A stretch of 24,706 nucleotides of DNA, taken from NCBI GenBank assembly GCA_031969915.1, contig DALYJJ010000097.1:1-24706 (forward strand), read 5' to 3'. Shown piece by piece: positions 22,686-24,706 of the stretch (positions within the stretch are counted from its first letter, which is position 1; the number at the start of each line of letters is the position of its first letter). Below the pieces are notes generated by a model. That model did no database searches and had not been told where the DNA came from. It saw only the letters and a program-made list of their open reading frames with translations. Position numbers and translations under genes: made by a program. Origin of the DNA: DALYJJ01 sp031969915 (GTDB lineage: Bacteria; Acidobacteriota; Terriglobia; Bryobacterales; Bryobacteraceae).

Positions 22686-23924
22686 ATGCGTCCCAGCGCC
22701 GCGAGCGCCGCCCTCATCGCCGGCGCCGCTCTCTGGGTGGCCGCCGCCGAGCCCCGGTGGACTCGCCTCTCCAGCAGCAGCGGTGAACTTCCCAACCCCG
22801 CCGGTTCCCAGCAGCAGACCGGGATTCTCACCGGCCGCTTCGACAAGGCGCGCGCCACCGGCTTCGTCATCAGCTATCGCGTTAACGGCCCGGCCCTGGT
22901 TTGGCTGCGGCCCGGCCGCGACGGGTGGCAGCGCCTGGTCATTGAAAACGAGTTCCTGCGCCTGGAAGCGGGCGGCGCCGCGCACGACATCGACGGTGAC
23001 GGCGATCTGGACATCGTTTTCGGCGAAGACGCGCAGGGCAATCGGCTGTGGTGGTGGGAAAATCCGTTCCCCGACTTTCAGACCGGCCGCCCGTGGAAGC
23101 GCCGTCTGATCAAGAACGGCGGCGCCAATCAGCATCACGACCAGATCTTCGCCGACGTGCTGGGAACGGGAAAGCCGCAGCTCATCTTCTGGAACCAGGG
23201 AGCCAGGACGCTCTTCCTCGCCGCGATCCCCGCGGACGCCCGGGCGACCGAGCCATGGCCCCAGACCCCGATCTACCAGGGACAGGCCGGCGAGCAGGTG
23301 CGCGGTGCGGCGCAATACGCCGAGGGTTTGGACGCCTGCGACGTCGACGGCGACGGCAAGCTCGATGTACTGGCCGGCAATTACTGGTTCCGGAACGAAG
23401 GCGGCGGCCGGTTCACGCCCGTGCGCGTAGGCGAAATCGGGGGGCGGATTCGGGCGGGACGCTTCCGTGCGGGCGGCTCGCCGCAGATCGTCATCGCACC
23501 CGGCGACGGCAGTGGGCCGCTACGGCTCTATGAGGCCAAGGGCGACCCGCGGGACGCGGCCTCCTGGACCGGCCGGGACCTGCTGCCGCGCGACATGGTG
23601 CACGGCCATACCCTCGAAGTGGGCGATGTGAATGGCGACGGCCACCTGGACATCTTCGCGGCGGAGATGGCCAAATGGACCAACCAACCGGTGGAAGCCG
23701 ATCATCCGGGGGCAACGGCGTGGATCCTCTACGGCGACGGCAAGGGCGGGTTTCGTTTGACCGAATTGGTGACCGGCCACGGCTGGCATGAAGGCCGCCT
23801 GGCCGATGTGGACGGTGACGGCGACCTGGACGTGATCAACAAACCGTATACCTGGAACGCGCCGCGAGTGGACCTGTGGCTGAACAACGGCACGGCCCCG
23901 GCGCGCCGGCGCGGCGGGCGCTGA
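22686..23924 (+). CDS. Exported FG-GAP/VCBS repeat protein
   Basis: The 412-residue product starts with a Sec signal peptide (MRPSAASAALIAGAALWVAA, cleavage after about residue 21) and is therefore periplasmic or extracellular. Four calcium-binding Dx[DN]xDG motifs, DIDGDGDLD (101-109), DVDGDGKLD (219-227), DVNGDGHLD (314-322) and DVDGDGDLD (374-382), mark FG-GAP/VCBS repeats, as found in beta-propellers like integrin alpha N-domains. Aromatic stretches LWWWENPFPD and NYWFRNEGG follow motifs one and two, a pattern common in bacterial exported proteins that may bind carbohydrates. No catalytic domain is evident. It diverges from the EAL-HDOD gene and precedes the DUF255 gene by 26 bases on the same strand. 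Confidence 0.92.
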   Translation: MRPSAASAALIAGAALWVAAAEPRWTRLSSSSGELPNPAGSQQQTGILTGRFDKARATGFVISYRVNGPALVWLRPGRDGWQRLVIENEFLRLEAGGAAHDIDGDGDLDIVFGEDAQGNRLWWWENPFPDFQTGRPWKRRLIKNGGANQHHDQIFADVLGTGKPQLIFWNQGARTLFLAAIPADARATEPWPQTPIYQGQAGEQVRGAAQYAEGLDACDVDGDGKLDVLAGNYWFRNEGGGRFTPVRVGEIGGRIRAGRFRAGGSPQIVIAPGDGSGPLRLYEAKGDPRDAASWTGRDLLPRDMVHGHTLEVGDVNGDGHLDIFAAEMAKWTNQPVEADHPGATAWILYGDGKGGFRLTELVTGHGWHEGRLADVDGDGDLDVINKPYTWNAPRVDLWLNNGTAPARRRGGR

Positions 23925-23950
23925 CCCGAAACTTGCAACAATGGTACTCA

Positions 23951-24706
23951 ATGCACACGAATCGGCTGGCGGACGAAAAAAGCCCGTACTTACTGCAACA
24001 CGCGCATAATCCCGTGTCCTGGTACCCGTGGGGCGAGGAGGCCTTCGCAAAGGCGCGCGCCGAGGACAAGCCGATCTTTCTTTCGATCGGCTATTCGACG
24101 TGCCATTGGTGCCACGTCATGGAGCGTGAGTCGTTCGAGGACGAAGGCGTGGCGGAGGTACTGAACCGGTTCTTCGTTCCCGTCAAGGTGGACCGCGAAG
24201 AGCGGCCCGATGTGGACCGGATCTACATGATGTTTGTGCAGGCCACCACCGGCGGCGGAGGATGGCCGATGTCGGTCTGGCTGACTCCGGAGCTCAAGCC
24301 GTTCTTTGGGGGCACCTACTTCCCGCCGGACAACCGCTACGGGCGGCCGGGCTTCAAGTACATCCTCGAACAACTGTCGGCGGCATGGCGATCCGACCGG
24401 GCCAAGATCCAGCAGTCGAGCATCGACGTGCTGGAAGAACTGCGAAAGCACGCGGAGGTGCGCGGCGGCGGCTCTCGCATCGAAGCGGCATCGTTCGAGA
24501 GCTGCTTCTACGGCTTCCGGCGGATGTTCGATTCGCGCCTGGGCGGCTTCGGCAGCGCACCCAAGTTCCCGCGGCCGTCGGTGCATAACTTCCTGCTGCG
24601 GCACTACCAGCGGACCGGCAGCCAGGAGGCGCTCGAGATGGTGCTCAAGACGCTCGACGAGATGGCCAAGGGCGGCATGAACGACCAGTTGGGCGGGGGC
24701 TTCCAT
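23951..24706 (+). CDS. DUF255 thioredoxin-fold protein (YyaL/SSP411 type), N-terminal part
   Basis: The first 252 residues are present; the window ends inside the gene, whose family is usually 600-700 residues long. The N-terminus MHTNRLADEKSPYLLQHAHN, followed by PVSWYPWGEEAF and KPIFLSIGYSTCHWCHVM, is highly conserved in this family. Cys51 and Cys54 form a thioredoxin-like CHWC pair. VDREERPDVD, TGGGGWPMSVWLTPELKPFFGGTYFPP and GGFGSAPKFPRP are further signatures. The downstream part normally resembles six-hairpin glycosidase or N-acylglucosamine epimerase folds. The biochemical function is not established. No signal peptide and no strong Shine-Dalgarno are visible; the ATG was chosen by homology. 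It begins 26 bases after the FG-GAP gene and may share its transcript. Confidence 0.95.
   Translation, partial: MHTNRLADEKSPYLLQHAHNPVSWYPWGEEAFAKARAEDKPIFLSIGYSTCHWCHVMERESFEDEGVAEVLNRFFVPVKVDREERPDVDRIYMMFVQATTGGGGWPMSVWLTPELKPFFGGTYFPPDNRYGRPGFKYILEQLSAAWRSDRAKIQQSSIDVLEELRKHAEVRGGGSRIEAASFESCFYGFRRMFDSRLGGFGSAPKFPRPSVHNFLLRHYQRTGSQEALEMVLKTLDEMAKGGMNDQLGGGFH

Noticed and set aside
21350..22870. Extended N-terminus for the EAL-HDOD protein, with a start at 22870
   Set aside because: The extra 99 residues have no homology, overlap the divergent FG-GAP gene and its strong ribosome binding site, and the family normally begins at MNALIARQPI.

Overview
The window is a bacterial chromosome segment with high GC content. 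About three quarters of it (1 to 18495, all genes on the minus strand) is one uninterrupted ribosomal protein super-cluster. Read in the direction of transcription it runs rpsL, rpsG, fusA, tuf (str block); rpsJ, rplC, rplD, rplW, rplB, rpsS, rplV, rpsC, rplP, rpmC, rpsQ (S10 block); rplN, rplX, rplE, rpsN, rpsH, rplF, rplR, rpsE, rpmD, rplO, secY, adk, map, infA, rpmJ (spc block); rpsM, rpsK, rpsD (alpha block, cut by the window start). Gene order is canonical, most gaps are below 45 bases, and five junctions overlap by 1 to 4 bases. The cluster makes the core of both ribosomal subunits, two elongation factors, the translocon channel SecY, and adenylate kinase, methionine aminopeptidase and an IF-1 homologue.

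The remaining quarter (18816 to 24706) is accessory. Three minus-strand genes lie upstream of rpsL: a Tat-signal Gfo/Idh/MocA-type oxidoreductase, an unrecognised lipoprotein, and an EAL plus HDOD signalling protein of the YuxH type. Two plus-strand genes diverge from them: an exported FG-GAP/VCBS repeat protein and the start of a DUF255 (YyaL/SSP411-like) thioredoxin-fold protein that runs off the window end. Tat-exported Gfo/Idh proteins, exported FG-GAP proteins and this protein style suggest an Acidobacteriota bacterium, perhaps close to Solibacter/Bryobacter. That is inference from general resemblance, not a search.

I see no undescribed multi-gene system. The points that deserve a second look are small. 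The operon-encoded IF-1 homologue has lost the basic GKMR-type loop. Three consecutive hairpins fill the tuf-rpsJ gap, and smaller hairpins sit in three other gaps. Ribosomal protein S3 carries a tail of about 90 residues with RDRGD repeats. SecY has an insertion of about 26 residues in its last external loop, L3 lacks the usual methylated glutamine, and rpsD uses a TTG start behind a strong Shine-Dalgarno sequence. No tRNA, rRNA, CRISPR array, insertion sequence or convincing sigma-70 promoter was found.
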